DNA of 64,000 nucleotides from Oscillospiraceae bacterium (lineage in GTDB: Bacteria; Bacillota; Clostridia; Oscillospirales; Ruminococcaceae). The stretch covers positions 285,254 to 349,253 of the forward strand of contig JAJQGT010000006.1 of assembly GCA_021201135.1 (NCBI GenBank), in the 5' to 3' direction. The notes under the pieces are model-generated. The model did no database searches. It saw nothing but the letters and a program-made list of their open reading frames with translations, and had not been told where the DNA came from. A program made the translations under genes and the position numbers. This document shows, piece after piece, positions 1-8,119 of the stretch. The stretch's first letter is position 1, and each line of letters opens with the position of its first letter.

Positions 1-287
1 CCGGAACGGATATCGGTTACCAAGATGATTACGGAAGCTTTATCAATCGCAATCTGAGCCTGACGTCTCATCTGGACGAGTATGGTATCTGTTGTTTTTG
101 GCTCAATTCCTCCCGTGTCCACGAGCATAAATTCACGGGTACGCCACTCGCACTTTGAGTAAATTCTGTCTCTTGTGACACCCGGGGTGTCGTCGACTAT
201 CGAAAGTCTCTTGCCTATAAGCTTATTGAATAATGTGGATTTTCCTACGTTGGGTCGCCCCACAACGGCGACAATCGGCAAAGCCAT
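1..287 (-). CDS. der: Ribosome-assembly GTPase Der (EngA), N-terminal part, cut by window edge
   Basis: Only the first 95 or so residues are in the window; the gene continues past base 1. The protein opens with [20 protein letters not shown], whose G1/P-loop is GRPNVGKS, followed by a switch-I region with [10 protein letters not shown] and the G3 motif DTGG. This is the first of the two tandem GTPase domains of Der, which binds the maturing 50S ribosomal subunit. The ATG at 285-287 is preceded by the strong Shine-Dalgarno AAGGAGGCGG. The rpmF terminator lies just upstream, so der probably has its own transcription signal, but I could not pick one with confidence. The identification is firm for the visible part. 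Confidence 0.93.
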   Translation of the reverse strand, partial: MALPIVAVVGRPNVGKSTLFNKLIGKRLSIVDDTPGVTRDRIYSKCEWRTREFMLVDTGGIEPKTTDTILVQMRRQAQIAIDKASVIILVTDIRS

Positions 288-328
288 GCTCCGCCTCCTT
301 AAATTCAGAATATAATGGTAGAAGTTAT

Positions 329-365
329 TAAAAAATCAGAGAAGGAAATGCTCCTTCTCTGATTT
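329..365 (-). terminator. Rho-independent terminator of the yceD-rpmF unit
   Basis: Perfect 14-bp inverted repeat (arms 333-346 and 352-365) with a 5-nt loop. On the minus strand it is followed by a run of T. It lies just after the rpmF stop codon. Confidence 0.9.
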
Positions 366-392
366 TGAAGAAGACAAAGCTTCGTTTAAAGA

Positions 393-575
393 CTATGCTT
401 CCTTCTCGATAACCATGGTACCCTTATAGTAGCCGCAGTTACTGCAAACCTTGTGCGGTGAGGTTAAAGCACCGCAGTTGGAGCACCTTGAAAGTGCGGG
501 AGCTTCAAGCTTCCAAACGCTTGAACGTCTTTTGTCTCTTCTTGCTTTGGAGACTTTTCTCTTCGGTACTGCCAT
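393..575 (-). CDS. rpmF: 50S ribosomal protein L32
   Basis: 60-residue L32, a small structural protein of the large ribosomal subunit. The N-terminus MAVPKRKVSKARRDKRRS is typical. It keeps two CxxC pairs (CSNCG and CSNCGYY), so this is the zinc-binding form. An in-frame ATG four codons upstream exists, but the start at 573-575 has the Shine-Dalgarno AAGGAGGAGG at proper spacing. It sits directly behind yceD, the classic yceD-rpmF pairing, and a strong terminator follows. Function is certain. Confidence 0.97.
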   Translation of the reverse strand: MAVPKRKVSKARRDKRRSSVWKLEAPALSRCSNCGALTSPHKVCSNCGYYKGTMVIEKEA

Positions 576-632
576 TTTCAGCACCTCCTCCTTGACAAAT
601 TATGACATAGCTACTTTGCTTTGCACAAATGA

Positions 633-1103
633 TTATTGGTCACTTTCGCAATCGCAATCACCGTCGTTGAGATTTTTGCCGCATGTCGGGCAAATGCCCT
701 TGCAATCTTCGCGGCAAAGAATTTTGGTCGGCACTGAAAGTAGCAAATCTGAGATAGCTAACTCATTAAGATCAAGAGTTTCGCCGGAGCAATAGACATA
801 CTCATCATCGTCGGGAAGATTTTCGTTATCTTCGTCGCCTCTCACGAGGATATGAGTATAATCCTGATTATACCGGCGGGTGAATTCAGCCAAGCATCGG
901 TCGCAGATATGGGAAACAGTGTAGTCGAGATTATAGGAAAGAGTTACGATTCCGGCTCGGCAGACTGTTTTTCCCCGTAAGGTTACGGGAGTGATGAACT
1001 CCCCTACTCCTTTATACTTGTCCATATCGCTTTGGGGAATGTCGATTTCGACAGGACGTTCGCCGTCCTCCCCGTCAAACAGCGGCTTAAGCTTCAGCAG
1101 CAC
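633..1103 (-). CDS. yceD: YceD/DUF177 family protein, 23S rRNA accumulation
   Basis: 156-residue DUF177 protein. Family members in E. coli and plants are needed for normal 23S rRNA accumulation, and the gene is usually next to rpmF, as here. The C-terminus carries the family's cysteine cluster (CREDCKGICPTCGKN). An open frame extends 30 codons further up (to 1193), but that stretch contains a perfect sigma-A promoter. The GTG at 1101-1103 has GAGG six bases upstream and gives the normal start MLLKLKPLFDG, so I place the start there. The pair is transcribed from the promoter at 1128-1156. Confidence 0.88.
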   Translation of the reverse strand: MLLKLKPLFDGEDGERPVEIDIPQSDMDKYKGVGEFITPVTLRGKTVCRAGIVTLSYNLDYTVSHICDRCLAEFTRRYNQDYTHILVRGDEDNENLPDDDEYVYCSGETLDLNELAISDLLLSVPTKILCREDCKGICPTCGKNLNDGDCDCESDQ

Positions 1104-1127
1104 ATTACACCTCAGAATATCACAAAC

Positions 1128-1156
1128 ATTATACTTTAGCGAGCGCAGAATGTCAA
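1128..1156 (-). promoter_or_regulatory. Sigma-A promoter of yceD-rpmF
   Basis: On the minus strand, -35 TTGACA (1151-1156), 17-bp spacer, -10 TATAAT (1128-1133). Both hexamers match consensus exactly. Its position shows that the long upstream extension of the yceD frame is not translated. Confidence 0.9.
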
Positions 1157-1200
1157 TAGTTTTGAAAAATTTTGATTCCTCGCCCGATAACACACTTCAT

Positions 1201-1231
1201 CTCCGCCGCAAAACAATGATTCACGGCGGAG
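1201..1231 (-). terminator. Hairpin behind the P-loop gene, possible terminator
   Basis: 8-bp GC-rich inverted repeat (CTCCGCCG at 1201-1208, CGGCGGAG at 1224-1231) with a 15-nt loop between the stop of the P-loop gene and the yceD promoter. There is no T-run, so termination strength is uncertain. Confidence 0.5.
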
Positions 1232-1251
1232 AAGCACGCTTACAAAAGAAT

Positions 1252-1659
1252 TCAGTTGTCGAGACGCTTTACGATGCTCTCGGGAAGATTCTCCTTGTCC
1301 TCGGAAACCGTGAAGACGATAAGGATGTCGGGAGCAACAGCCTCAATCTTTTCGAAGAGGTCTTCAAGCTCGTCGTAGTTTCTGCCGCCAATCTTAAGAA
1401 TTCCGTCAACAAAAATCTCGGATATATCATAGTTTGCGGCAATAGTTCCGGTGATGAAGCCATAGAACTTGTCGTAACTGTCAATCTTGTAGCCATCGAC
1501 ATCAACGAGTCTGACACTGTAAGGAATGTCATAGGTGAGCTGCATGCTCTTTTCGATGCAGACTATGTTTCCCTTGGTGTTGGCGACTGCGTCCTTGATA
1601 AGGTCAAGCAGTATCTTGGTTTTGCCGGATCCCTTTTTGCCGGTGATCAGTTTAATCAT
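1252..1659 (-). CDS. Small P-loop NTPase of unknown function
   Basis: 135-residue protein starting MIKLITGKKGSGKTK, with a Walker A motif GKKGSGKT at residues 7-14 and a hydrophobic strand ending in an acidic residue (EIFVDG, about 80-85) that may be Walker B. It is too short to be a kinase of known type and has no visible membrane segment. It lies 86 bases behind pgi on the same strand and is probably read from the same transcript. Shine-Dalgarno GGAG stands at proper distance from the ATG at 1659. I do not recognise a specific function; nucleotide binding is inferred from the motif only. Confidence 0.75.
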   Translation of the reverse strand: MIKLITGKKGSGKTKILLDLIKDAVANTKGNIVCIEKSMQLTYDIPYSVRLVDVDGYKIDSYDKFYGFITGTIAANYDISEIFVDGILKIGGRNYDELEDLFEKIEAVAPDILIVFTVSEDKENLPESIVKRLDN

Positions 1660-1745
1660 AGTAACACTCCGTTTCCGCCCTTTCGGGCTGTTTTTGCTTT
1701 ATTCTGCGGGATGGAATCAACCATACCGATAGAATCGTTAATAAT

Positions 1746-3083
1746 TTATTCTGCCTTGAGCTTTTCTTCAAGCTCGGACTTGCGATCCTCATAGCCCGGT
1801 TTTCCAAGAAGAGCGAACATATTCTTCTTGTAGCTCTCAACACCCGGTTGATTGAACGGATTTACGCCGAGCATATAACCGGAAAGTGCACAAGCCTTCT
1901 CGAAGAAGTAAACCATCTCGCCGAAGTTGTATTCGTCAAGCCTGTCTACCTCGATGATGAGGTTCGGAACCCCGCCTTCGGTATGAGCAAGAACCGTTCC
2001 CTCCATCGCTTTGCGGTTTACAACGGACATATTCTGATTTGTGAGGAAGTTCAAACCGTCAAGATTCTCGGCATCATTCTCAAGGAACAAATCCTTCTTC
2101 GGGTTCTTGACATCGACAACGGTCTCGAACATGATTCTTGAGCCGTCCTGAACGAACTGTCCCATTGAATGAAGGTCGGTTGAGAATATTGCGCTCGAAG
2201 GATAAATTCCCTTATTGTCCTTGCCTTCGCTCTCGCCGAATAGCTGTTTGAACCACTCGTTCATCATTGCGAAGCAAGGCTCATAGGATACGAGCATTTC
2301 GACCGACTTGCCCTTGCGGTAAAGAATATTTCTGAGTGCGGCGTACTTTTCGCAATCATTCATATCATCGTTGAGATAAGCTTCTCTTGCGGCGGCGGCG
2401 CCCTCCATAATCTTGTCGATATCGCATCCTGCAACGGCTATCGGAAGAAGTCCAACAGCTGTAAGAACCGAATATCTGCCTCCGACATCGTCGGCAATTA
2501 CAAAGGTCTCATAGCCCTCGGAATCGGAAAGCTCCTTAAGAGTTCCCCTCGCCTTGTCGGTGGTGGCGAAGATTCTCGTCTTTGCCTCTTCCTTGCCATA
2601 CTTGTCCTCAAGAAGCTTCTTGAAGATTCTGAAAGCAAGCGCAGGCTCGGTGGTGGTTCCCGACTTGGAAATTACGTTGACGCAGACATCCTTGCCCTCA
2701 CAGATAGAAAGTATCTCGTTGAGATAAGTGGAGCTGATGTTGTTGCCGACGAAATAGATGTCGGGCGTGTCTTTCTTGAGGTTGTTGTAATATGGGCTTG
2801 TTAAAAGCTCAATAGCCGCTCTTGCACCGAGATAGGATCCGCCTATACCGATTACGATAAGAACGTCTGCCTTTTCCTTGATTCTTGCCGCGGCGGCTTT
2901 GATGCGAGCAAATTCTTCCTTGTCGTAGTCAACCGGAAGGTCGACCCAACCCAAGAAGTCGTTGCCCAGACCACTGCGCGAAGCAAGTGTGTTGTAAGCG
3001 GCGGTTATCTGAGGACGAATTGCCTCGAGTTCGTGAGGATTCACAAACTTATCAGCGTACTTTGTTACTAATTTAATAGACAT
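1746..3083 (-). CDS. pgi: Glucose-6-phosphate isomerase
   Basis: 445-residue phosphoglucose isomerase, interconverting glucose-6-phosphate and fructose-6-phosphate in the cytoplasm. The sugar-phosphate-binding stretch [13 protein letters not shown] and the [10 protein letters not shown] motif are clear, and the length matches the short Firmicutes form. Upstream ATG codons at 3125 and elsewhere are in frame, but the ATG at 3081-3083 has the better-spaced GAGGG and gives the conserved start [13 protein letters not shown]. It is read from the promoter at 3116-3144, and the P-loop gene follows. The other glycolytic genes in this window are 9 kb away. Confidence 0.95.
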   Translation of the reverse strand: MSIKLVTKYADKFVNPHELEAIRPQITAAYNTLASRSGLGNDFLGWVDLPVDYDKEEFARIKAAAARIKEKADVLIVIGIGGSYLGARAAIELLTSPYYNNLKKDTPDIYFVGNNISSTYLNEILSICEGKDVCVNVISKSGTTTEPALAFRIFKKLLEDKYGKEEAKTRIFATTDKARGTLKELSDSEGYETFVIADDVGGRYSVLTAVGLLPIAVAGCDIDKIMEGAAAAREAYLNDDMNDCEKYAALRNILYRKGKSVEMLVSYEPCFAMMNEWFKQLFGESEGKDNKGIYPSSAIFSTDLHSMGQFVQDGSRIMFETVVDVKNPKKDLFLENDAENLDGLNFLTNQNMSVVNRKAMEGTVLAHTEGGVPNLIIEVDRLDEYNFGEMVYFFEKACALSGYMLGVNPFNQPGVESYKKNMFALLGKPGYEDRKSELEEKLKAE

Positions 3084-3115
3084 AGCTGTCATCCCTCTCA
3101 TTTGTCTTTGTCTAT

Positions 3116-3144
3116 ATTCTAACACGAAACGGTCAATAATGCAA
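3116..3144 (-). promoter_or_regulatory. Sigma-A promoter of pgi
   Basis: Minus strand: -35 TTGCAT (3139-3144), 17-bp spacer, -10 TAGAAT (3116-3121). Confidence 0.75.
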
Positions 3145-3189
3145 GGAATTTCAGTGAAAAATATTGTGCAATTTCGGCAAAAAGTTTTC

Positions 3190-4326
3190 CTATCCCGCGA
3201 GCATGCTTCGAAAAAGTTTAAACATGGCAGATAAGAGATTCATTCTGTCTACATTTTGACTTGCAATTATCGAAACGGCATATCTTTCTTCATCATCAAC
3301 AAGAAATACTACCCTGCCGACTTTATCACCGATGCTGACCGGAGCGACTACATCATCGAAATATTCAATCTTCATCTCAACCGATTCAAGCTCACTGTTT
3401 CTTACGACAAAGCTACCCAAATCCTCGATATTGGCAGTTACTGTCAGGCTGACACCGCCACTCACCGACACGGGCTCGACATAGATATCAGTTTTCTTCG
3501 GAGTGTAGAGTGTATAAGCGGCAAAGCCGATATTCATTTTCTCACGAGATGTAGTGAAGCGTTGGTATTCGTCGGGCTCACCCAGAATTACACATATCAT
3601 AGTCAGACCGTTTCGCTCGGCTGAGGCTATCAGGCAGTTCAGGCAATCCTCGCTGTAGTAAGCTTTCATGCCTGTTATGCCGTTGTAGCTGAGAATCATG
3701 CGGTTTGTCGAGACAAGCTCGGTCTTGCCTTCACGGACTGTCGTCATCCACGTTGTGAAGTACGGAATCAGCTCATCGTAGTGGGAGAGTTCCGAAGCGA
3801 GCGTCGCAATATCGCAGGCGGTTGTGATGTTGCCGTCAAGCGTTCCGGTCGGGTCTGTGTAAACGGTTGAGAGCATTCCGAGCTCCTCTGCCCTGCTGTT
3901 CATAAGAGCAGTGAAATCATCAACGTTTCCCGAGACAGCTTCGGCGATGGCGACTGCGGCATCATTGGCGTTGCCGACGGTTATCGCCTTGACGAGCTCG
4001 TCAATCGTTATCTCCTCGCCGGTGTTGAGCCAGATCTGAGCCCCCTGTTGGGCATTGGCATTTGCAGAGACTTTCACAACCGAATCGAAGCCCAAACTCC
4101 CCTCGTCTATTGCTTCCATGAGCAAGAGAAGAGTCATAAGCTTAGCCGAATGAAAAGCAGGAAATTCCGCATTGCCGTTGTCGGAATAGAGAAGCGTTCC
4201 GGTTTGCCCTTCCATGAGGACATAGGAATATGGGACTAATGTTGTTTCAGATGAAGTGGCGAAGGCGGGTATAGATTCAAAAATGAATACGAAAATAGCT
4301 GTGATAGCGGCAATGATTTTTCTCAT
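3190..4326 (-). CDS. DacF/PBP5-like secreted protein with degenerate active site (pseudo-carboxypeptidase)
   Basis: 378 residues with an N-terminal signal peptide (hydrophobic residues 4-22, cleavage likely near AFA). The fold is that of a class A D-alanyl-D-alanine carboxypeptidase: a peptidase S11 domain (about 30-260) followed by a PBP5-type C-terminal beta domain (about 275-350) and a short C-terminal helix. All three catalytic motifs are altered. SxxK reads HSAK (His59 where Ser is expected, Lys62 kept), SxN reads NAN (119-121), and KTG reads KAY (221-223). It therefore probably binds or scaffolds rather than trims peptidoglycan. The start ATG has GGGAG at 7 nt. The upstream promoter resembles the forespore type. 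In B. subtilis, dacF is a forespore gene. Confidence 0.85.
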   Translation of the reverse strand: MRKIIAAITAIFVFIFESIPAFATSSETTLVPYSYVLMEGQTGTLLYSDNGNAEFPAFHSAKLMTLLLLMEAIDEGSLGFDSVVKVSANANAQQGAQIWLNTGEEITIDELVKAITVGNANDAAVAIAEAVSGNVDDFTALMNSRAEELGMLSTVYTDPTGTLDGNITTACDIATLASELSHYDELIPYFTTWMTTVREGKTELVSTNRMILSYNGITGMKAYYSEDCLNCLIASAERNGLTMICVILGEPDEYQRFTTSREKMNIGFAAYTLYTPKKTDIYVEPVSVSGGVSLTVTANIEDLGSFVVRNSELESVEMKIEYFDDVVAPVSIGDKVGRVVFLVDDEERYAVSIIASQNVDRMNLLSAMFKLFRSMLAG

Positions 4327-4354
4327 AGCAAGACTCCCTATATTTGATAGTCCA

Positions 4355-4383
4355 TACTATGAGACGAGCCGCTGAAACTATTC
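4355..4383 (-). promoter_or_regulatory. Putative forespore (sigma-F/G-type) promoter of the DacF-like gene
   Basis: Minus strand: GAATA (4379-4383), 17-bp spacer, CATAGTA (4355-4361). This resembles the sigma-G pattern (GnATR, about 17-18, CATnnTA). No vegetative promoter was evident. The 14-mer around the -10 recurs in front of the SpoIIM-like gene at 19.36 kb. Confidence 0.5.
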
Positions 4384-4416
4384 ATAAAAAAGACCGACTT
4401 GAAGCCGGTCCCTTTC

Positions 4417-4647
4417 TTACTTCACAATGAACTTGTCAATCTGCTTCAGAAGATCGTCGCAGTTCTCGGTGTGAGCCTGAAGCTCAACCGGCTTTTCCAA
4501 ATCAAGGCTGAAAATGCCCATGATAGACTTTGCGTCGATTGAATACCTTCCGGAAACGAGGTCGATGTCGTAATCACACAGGGTGACAATTCCGACAAAC
4601 TCCTTGACGTCGTTGATTGTCTCGAGTTTAATTTTTACGGTTTGCAT
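4417..4647 (-). CDS. HPr-like protein lacking the active-site histidine
   Basis: 76 residues with the HPr fold. The regulatory-serine motif is intact (KSIMGIFSL, Ser41, matching Ser46 of HPr). The phosphotransfer motif GxHARPA is absent; the aligned stretch is INDVKEF, with Asp where His15 should be. It therefore cannot act as a PTS phosphocarrier. By analogy with Crh of B. subtilis (Gln at that position) it may act through Ser phosphorylation by HPr kinase and a CcpA-like partner, but neither gene is in the window. Monocistronic from the promoter at 4744-4771, with a strong GGAGGT start site. HPr family is sure, role inferred. Confidence 0.88.
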   Translation of the reverse strand: MQTVKIKLETINDVKEFVGIVTLCDYDIDLVSGRYSIDAKSIMGIFSLDLEKPVELQAHTENCDDLLKQIDKFIVK

Positions 4648-4743
4648 TTTGCGTTACCTCCGATTCGTTAAGTGCCTCCCGGAAACGTTGTCCGAATTAA
4701 AATTCGACTTGGTATTGCTGTAGATTTCCAAAAGGCTACCTTC

Positions 4744-4771
4744 AGTATAACAGAAATTTTCGGCTTGTCAA
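4744..4771 (-). promoter_or_regulatory. Sigma-A promoter of the HPr-like gene
   Basis: Minus strand: -35 TTGACA (4766-4771), 16-bp spacer, -10 TATACT (4744-4749). It leaves an untranslated leader of about 90 nt. Confidence 0.85.
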
Positions 4772-4816
4772 GGGGGTATTCGGGGAGTTTTTTGAGAAAA
4801 AGTGAAGAATGGACGG

Positions 4817-4845
4817 TTGACAGGAGCGGATTTGTGGGGTATTAT
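4817..4845 (+). promoter_or_regulatory. Sigma-A promoter of mtaB
   Basis: -35 TTGACA (4817-4822), 17-bp spacer, -10 TATTAT (4840-4845), 33 bases before the mtaB start. It is divergent from the HPr promoter. Confidence 0.85.
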
Positions 4846-4878
4846 TAGTCTCAACATATTTCGATTGGAGATGAGACC

Positions 4879-6183
4879 ATGACCGTATCCTACTACACCT
4901 TCGGTTGCAAGGTAAATCAATACGAAACCGATTGCATCGCTGAGCTGATGGAGCGGAACGGGTTTGTGACGATTGACGACCCGATGACTGCGGATGTGGT
5001 TGTCATCAATTCATGCACCGTAACGCAGGCGGCGGATGTTAAGCTCGGACAGCTTCTCAGGAGAGTCAGGCGGAAAAACCCCGACACAATTACTGTCGTT
5101 GCAGGGTGCTATCCACAGGCTCACGGAGTGACGGAGCTTATAAACAATGCGGACATCATCGTCGGCGAGGCGAACAAGACCAAGATTCCCGAGCTGATTT
5201 CGGATTTTCTGGCGAATAAAGAACACGTTTGCGAGATTCCTCCCCATCAAAAAGGCGAAAAGCTTGAGGAGATGAGCCTTTCTAAGCGTACCGAAAAGAC
5301 CCGCGCAATCATCAAAATTCAGGACGGTTGCGACCGGTTCTGTTCATACTGCATTATCCCCTATGCTCGTGGGCGTTCTCGCTCAAAGCCGATTGAAGAG
5401 ATAGAAGCTGAGGCAAGGGAGCTCGCTTTACAGGGGCATAAGGAGCTTATATTAGTCGGAATAAATCTTTCCTGCTACGGAGAGGATTTAGGCGAAATCG
5501 ACCTTGCGGATGCGGTTCATTCGGTATGCTTGTCGACTGCCGACAGAGTAAGGCTTGGCTCGATTGAGCCGGAAATGCTGACGGAAGGTATAATCAGGAG
5601 GCTTTCGCAGGAGGAAAAGCTTTGCCCGCACTTCCATCTGTCATTGCAATCGGGTTGTGACAGAACACTTGAAAGAATGAGACGACGGTACAACACAGAG
5701 GAATATCGGGAGCTTATACGCCTTCTCAGAGAGTATTTTCCCGACTGCGCCGTCACAACAGACGTAATGGTCGGTTTTCCTGACGAGACGGAAGACGATT
5801 TTTTGGAATCCGTAGAGTTTGTAAAGGAAATAGCCTTTGCGGGAGTGCATGTATTCCCCTACTCTGAACGCGATGGCACTGTTGCCGCCAGGATGCCCGG
5901 GAGCATTCCGAAAGCCGAGAGATACCGCCGTGCAGAGATAATGTCCGAAGCCGCAAAAATCGGCGAAGAAGCCTTCCGAGAAGCACATATAGGCAAGACA
6001 GTAAGCGTCCTATTTGAGCACGAAAAGGACGGCGATTTCCATCAGGGGCACACTAAGGACTATCTTATGGTGAAGGTTCCGAAGATTCAGGACACGCTAT
6101 GGAAAAAAATAAGGGACGTCAAAGTTACAGCTTGTAAGGATAATTGCCTTTACGGAGAAATAATAAATCCGACTGCCGATTGA
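4879..6183 (+). CDS. mtaB: tRNA (N6-L-threonylcarbamoyladenosine(37)-C2)-methylthiotransferase MtaB
   Basis: 434-residue methylthiotransferase that converts t6A37 to ms2t6A in ANN-decoding tRNAs. Three regions are visible. The N-terminal UPF0004 domain starts YTFGCKVNQYETD, with further cysteines in NSCTVT and AGCYPQ that bind the auxiliary cluster. The radical-SAM core has CDRFCSYC near residues 152-159. A C-terminal TRAM-like segment covers about 370-430. The FGCKVNQ start and the spacing fit the MtaB (formerly YqeV) rather than the MiaB or RimO subfamily. Its own promoter lies upstream and a terminator overlaps the stop codon. Confidence 0.92.
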   Translation: MTVSYYTFGCKVNQYETDCIAELMERNGFVTIDDPMTADVVVINSCTVTQAADVKLGQLLRRVRRKNPDTITVVAGCYPQAHGVTELINNADIIVGEANKTKIPELISDFLANKEHVCEIPPHQKGEKLEEMSLSKRTEKTRAIIKIQDGCDRFCSYCIIPYARGRSRSKPIEEIEAEARELALQGHKELILVGINLSCYGEDLGEIDLADAVHSVCLSTADRVRLGSIEPEMLTEGIIRRLSQEEKLCPHFHLSLQSGCDRTLERMRRRYNTEEYRELIRLLREYFPDCAVTTDVMVGFPDETEDDFLESVEFVKEIAFAGVHVFPYSERDGTVAARMPGSIPKAERYRRAEIMSEAAKIGEEAFREAHIGKTVSVLFEHEKDGDFHQGHTKDYLMVKVPKIQDTLWKKIRDVKVTACKDNCLYGEIINPTAD

Positions 6184-6197
6184 CAGCCGGATTTTTT
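6166..6197 (+). terminator. Terminator of mtaB
   Basis: Hairpin with arms AATCCG (6166-6171) and CGGATT (6188-6193) followed by a run of seven T. The mtaB stop codon lies in the loop. Confidence 0.75.
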
Positions 6198-6205
6198 TAG
6201 TTTCA

Positions 6206-7984
6206 TTATTCGCTGATATAATTCTCCGCCTGTTTATTGAACATCTCGCAATACAAGCCTTTCTGTGCCATCAGCTCGTCATGCGTTCCCATTTCGGCGA
6301 CTTGTCCCTTGTCAATGACGATAATCTGGTCGGCTTTGACGACTGTCGAGAGTCGGTGCGAGACGAAAATAACCGTTTTATCTCTGCCGAGCTCGTAAAT
6401 CTTCTTGAAGAATTCATACTCGGCATTCGGGTCGAGGGCACTTGATGGCTCATCGAAGACCAGGATATTTGCATCTCTGTAGTAAGCACGAGCGATAGAG
6501 ATTTTCTGCTTCTCGCCGCCGGAGAAATCGACGCCCTCTTTGTCAAATCTTGTGGAGAAGACACTCTTTTCCTTCTTAGGCAAAGAATCTATCTTATCTT
6601 CCAGACCGGAGAACCTGATACTGTCCTCAATCTTGCCTGAGTCAATATCTTTCTCGCCTCTGAAGGCGATATTTTCTTCCAAAGTAAGAGGAATGTTGAC
6701 TGAGTTCTGCAAGACAACAGACAACTGCTTGTACCACGAGGACAAATCCACATCGTTTATATCGGTTTCGCCGTTGATGAGAATCTTTCCGCTCGTCGGA
6801 GGATAAAGTGCCAGAATCAGCTTCAAAAGCGTTGTCTTTCCTGCACCGTTCTCGCCGACAATGGCAATTCTTGAACCGGCATGAATTGAGAAGGAAACGC
6901 CATTGAGCGCATTCTGCTCCTGATTCGGATATTTGAAGCTGACGTTTTCGAGCGTTATCTCTTCGCAGTTGTCAATCTTCTCAGTACCATTCTGGACATA
7001 CTTCTCATCCTTGATGTAATCCATATAGAATGATGCCTCGTTGACATTGTTCTTAAGATTTATGAAGAGCCCTAAGAAGCTGTTGAAGTTCTGTGTGAAC
7101 TGCTGAACAGCCACAAACAGCGCCGAATAGGTGGCGACATCAAGCTGTCCCGCAAACAGCATATATCCGAAATAGAGATATGCCGAAAGGAGTTGAACAT
7201 TGCCGAGGAGTATTGCAATGTAGTTCCACCTGAATCTCTGCCTGCTCTTTTTGTTGCCCTCAATAGCAATAGCCATGCCCTTTTCGTTGACCGTCTCTAT
7301 CGAATAGTCGAAAGCTTCATTCAGCTTGACGGTGGAAACATAGTCCTTTTCGTTGAAAAGCCTCTGCAAATACTGTAAAAGTCTGACCTTCGGCAGACGC
7401 TCGGTGTTCTGATACTTGAACCACAAATCGTTGACCTTGTTCATACAGAGATGCGACAGAATCAGCGTTGCGAAGATTATAATCACAATTATAACGCTGA
7501 CCTGACCGACGATGTACGAAACGCCTATCAAGGTTAAGATGCAGGTGATCATCTGCGAGAGTATGTTTATGACTTCATCCGCACCGACATATGTATAGTT
7601 AAGAGCCTTCTGAAGCGCATCATACTCACTGCTGTCCTCAAACGCCAGCATACTGTTTTCGTTCATCTTCCTGTAGATATGCTCCCGAAGCTCGACGCTT
7701 ATATACTCAGTGTTCAGATTCTGCTTCAAAGTCAGCCTCCGCTCGACATACGCCCATACCGAGATAATCAGGATATATCCGCAAATATACCCGACACCGA
7801 GCCAGAGGTTTTCCTTATAGAGAAAAGCGTTCAACGACATCTTTGGCAGGTAAATCACAAGCATATTGCTGATAAACCCATACAAGGTCGTTATGATGTA
7901 GATAAAGAAGTAAGACTTGTGCGATTTCCAAGCGATTTCAAAGAATAGCTTGTTGGTTTCTAAGAAGGTTTTTAGTTTTTTCAT
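6206..7984 (-). CDS. ABC exporter, fused permease and ATPase
   Basis: 592 residues: an N-terminal ABC-transmembrane domain with about six membrane segments (residues 20-320) and a C-terminal nucleotide-binding domain (about 340-590). The NBD has Walker A GENGAGKT, signature FSGGEKQ, Walker B ILVFDEPSSALD with the catalytic Glu present, and an H-loop in VSHRLST. It is therefore probably an active homodimer. It is the last gene of a minus-strand series after an ECF sigma factor, an anti-sigma-like protein and a 14-codon ORF, suggesting export of a peptide or lipid linked to that stress circuit. Substrate unknown. GGAAAGGTGG precedes the ATG. A G7 tract lies in its promoter region. Confidence 0.9.
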   Translation of the reverse strand: MKKLKTFLETNKLFFEIAWKSHKSYFFIYIITTLYGFISNMLVIYLPKMSLNAFLYKENLWLGVGYICGYILIISVWAYVERRLTLKQNLNTEYISVELREHIYRKMNENSMLAFEDSSEYDALQKALNYTYVGADEVINILSQMITCILTLIGVSYIVGQVSVIIVIIIFATLILSHLCMNKVNDLWFKYQNTERLPKVRLLQYLQRLFNEKDYVSTVKLNEAFDYSIETVNEKGMAIAIEGNKKSRQRFRWNYIAILLGNVQLLSAYLYFGYMLFAGQLDVATYSALFVAVQQFTQNFNSFLGLFINLKNNVNEASFYMDYIKDEKYVQNGTEKIDNCEEITLENVSFKYPNQEQNALNGVSFSIHAGSRIAIVGENGAGKTTLLKLILALYPPTSGKILINGETDINDVDLSSWYKQLSVVLQNSVNIPLTLEENIAFRGEKDIDSGKIEDSIRFSGLEDKIDSLPKKEKSVFSTRFDKEGVDFSGGEKQKISIARAYYRDANILVFDEPSSALDPNAEYEFFKKIYELGRDKTVIFVSHRLSTVVKADQIIVIDKGQVAEMGTHDELMAQKGLYCEMFNKQAENYISE

Positions 7985-8008
7985 TATATTTCCACCTTTC
8001 CTGCTTTA

Positions 8009-8042
8009 TATATACATTTTCCCCCCCACAAAAATTTGTCAA
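8009..8042 (-). promoter_or_regulatory. Possible promoter with G7 spacer tract before the ABC exporter
   Basis: Minus strand: -35-like TTGACA (8037-8042), then a spacer holding seven consecutive G (C at 8021-8027 on the plus strand), then TGTATA or TATATA as -10. The spacing is 20-22 bp, longer than optimal. The homopolymer could vary in length by slippage. Confidence 0.4.
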
Positions 8043-8060
8043 GGGTTTTGGCACAAAAAA

Positions 8061-8105
8061 TTAGAAAAACTCCGTTGCCATTCTGGCAATATCTTTTAAG
8101 CTCAT
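8061..8105 (-). CDS. 14-codon mini-ORF with strong ribosome binding site
   Basis: Encodes MSLKDIARMATEFF and a TAA stop. The Shine-Dalgarno AAAGGAG (8114-8120) stands eight bases before the ATG, as good as any in the window, and overlaps the last base of the upstream anti-sigma-like gene. The peptide resembles the first residues of LacI-type regulators (MSLKDIA), so it could be a decayed remnant. It could also be a leader peptide or a small signalling peptide for the exporter downstream. No function is known; translation is inferred from the ribosome binding site only. Confidence 0.4.
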   Translation of the reverse strand: MSLKDIARMATEFF

Positions 8106-8119
8106 AATTATTGCTCCTT

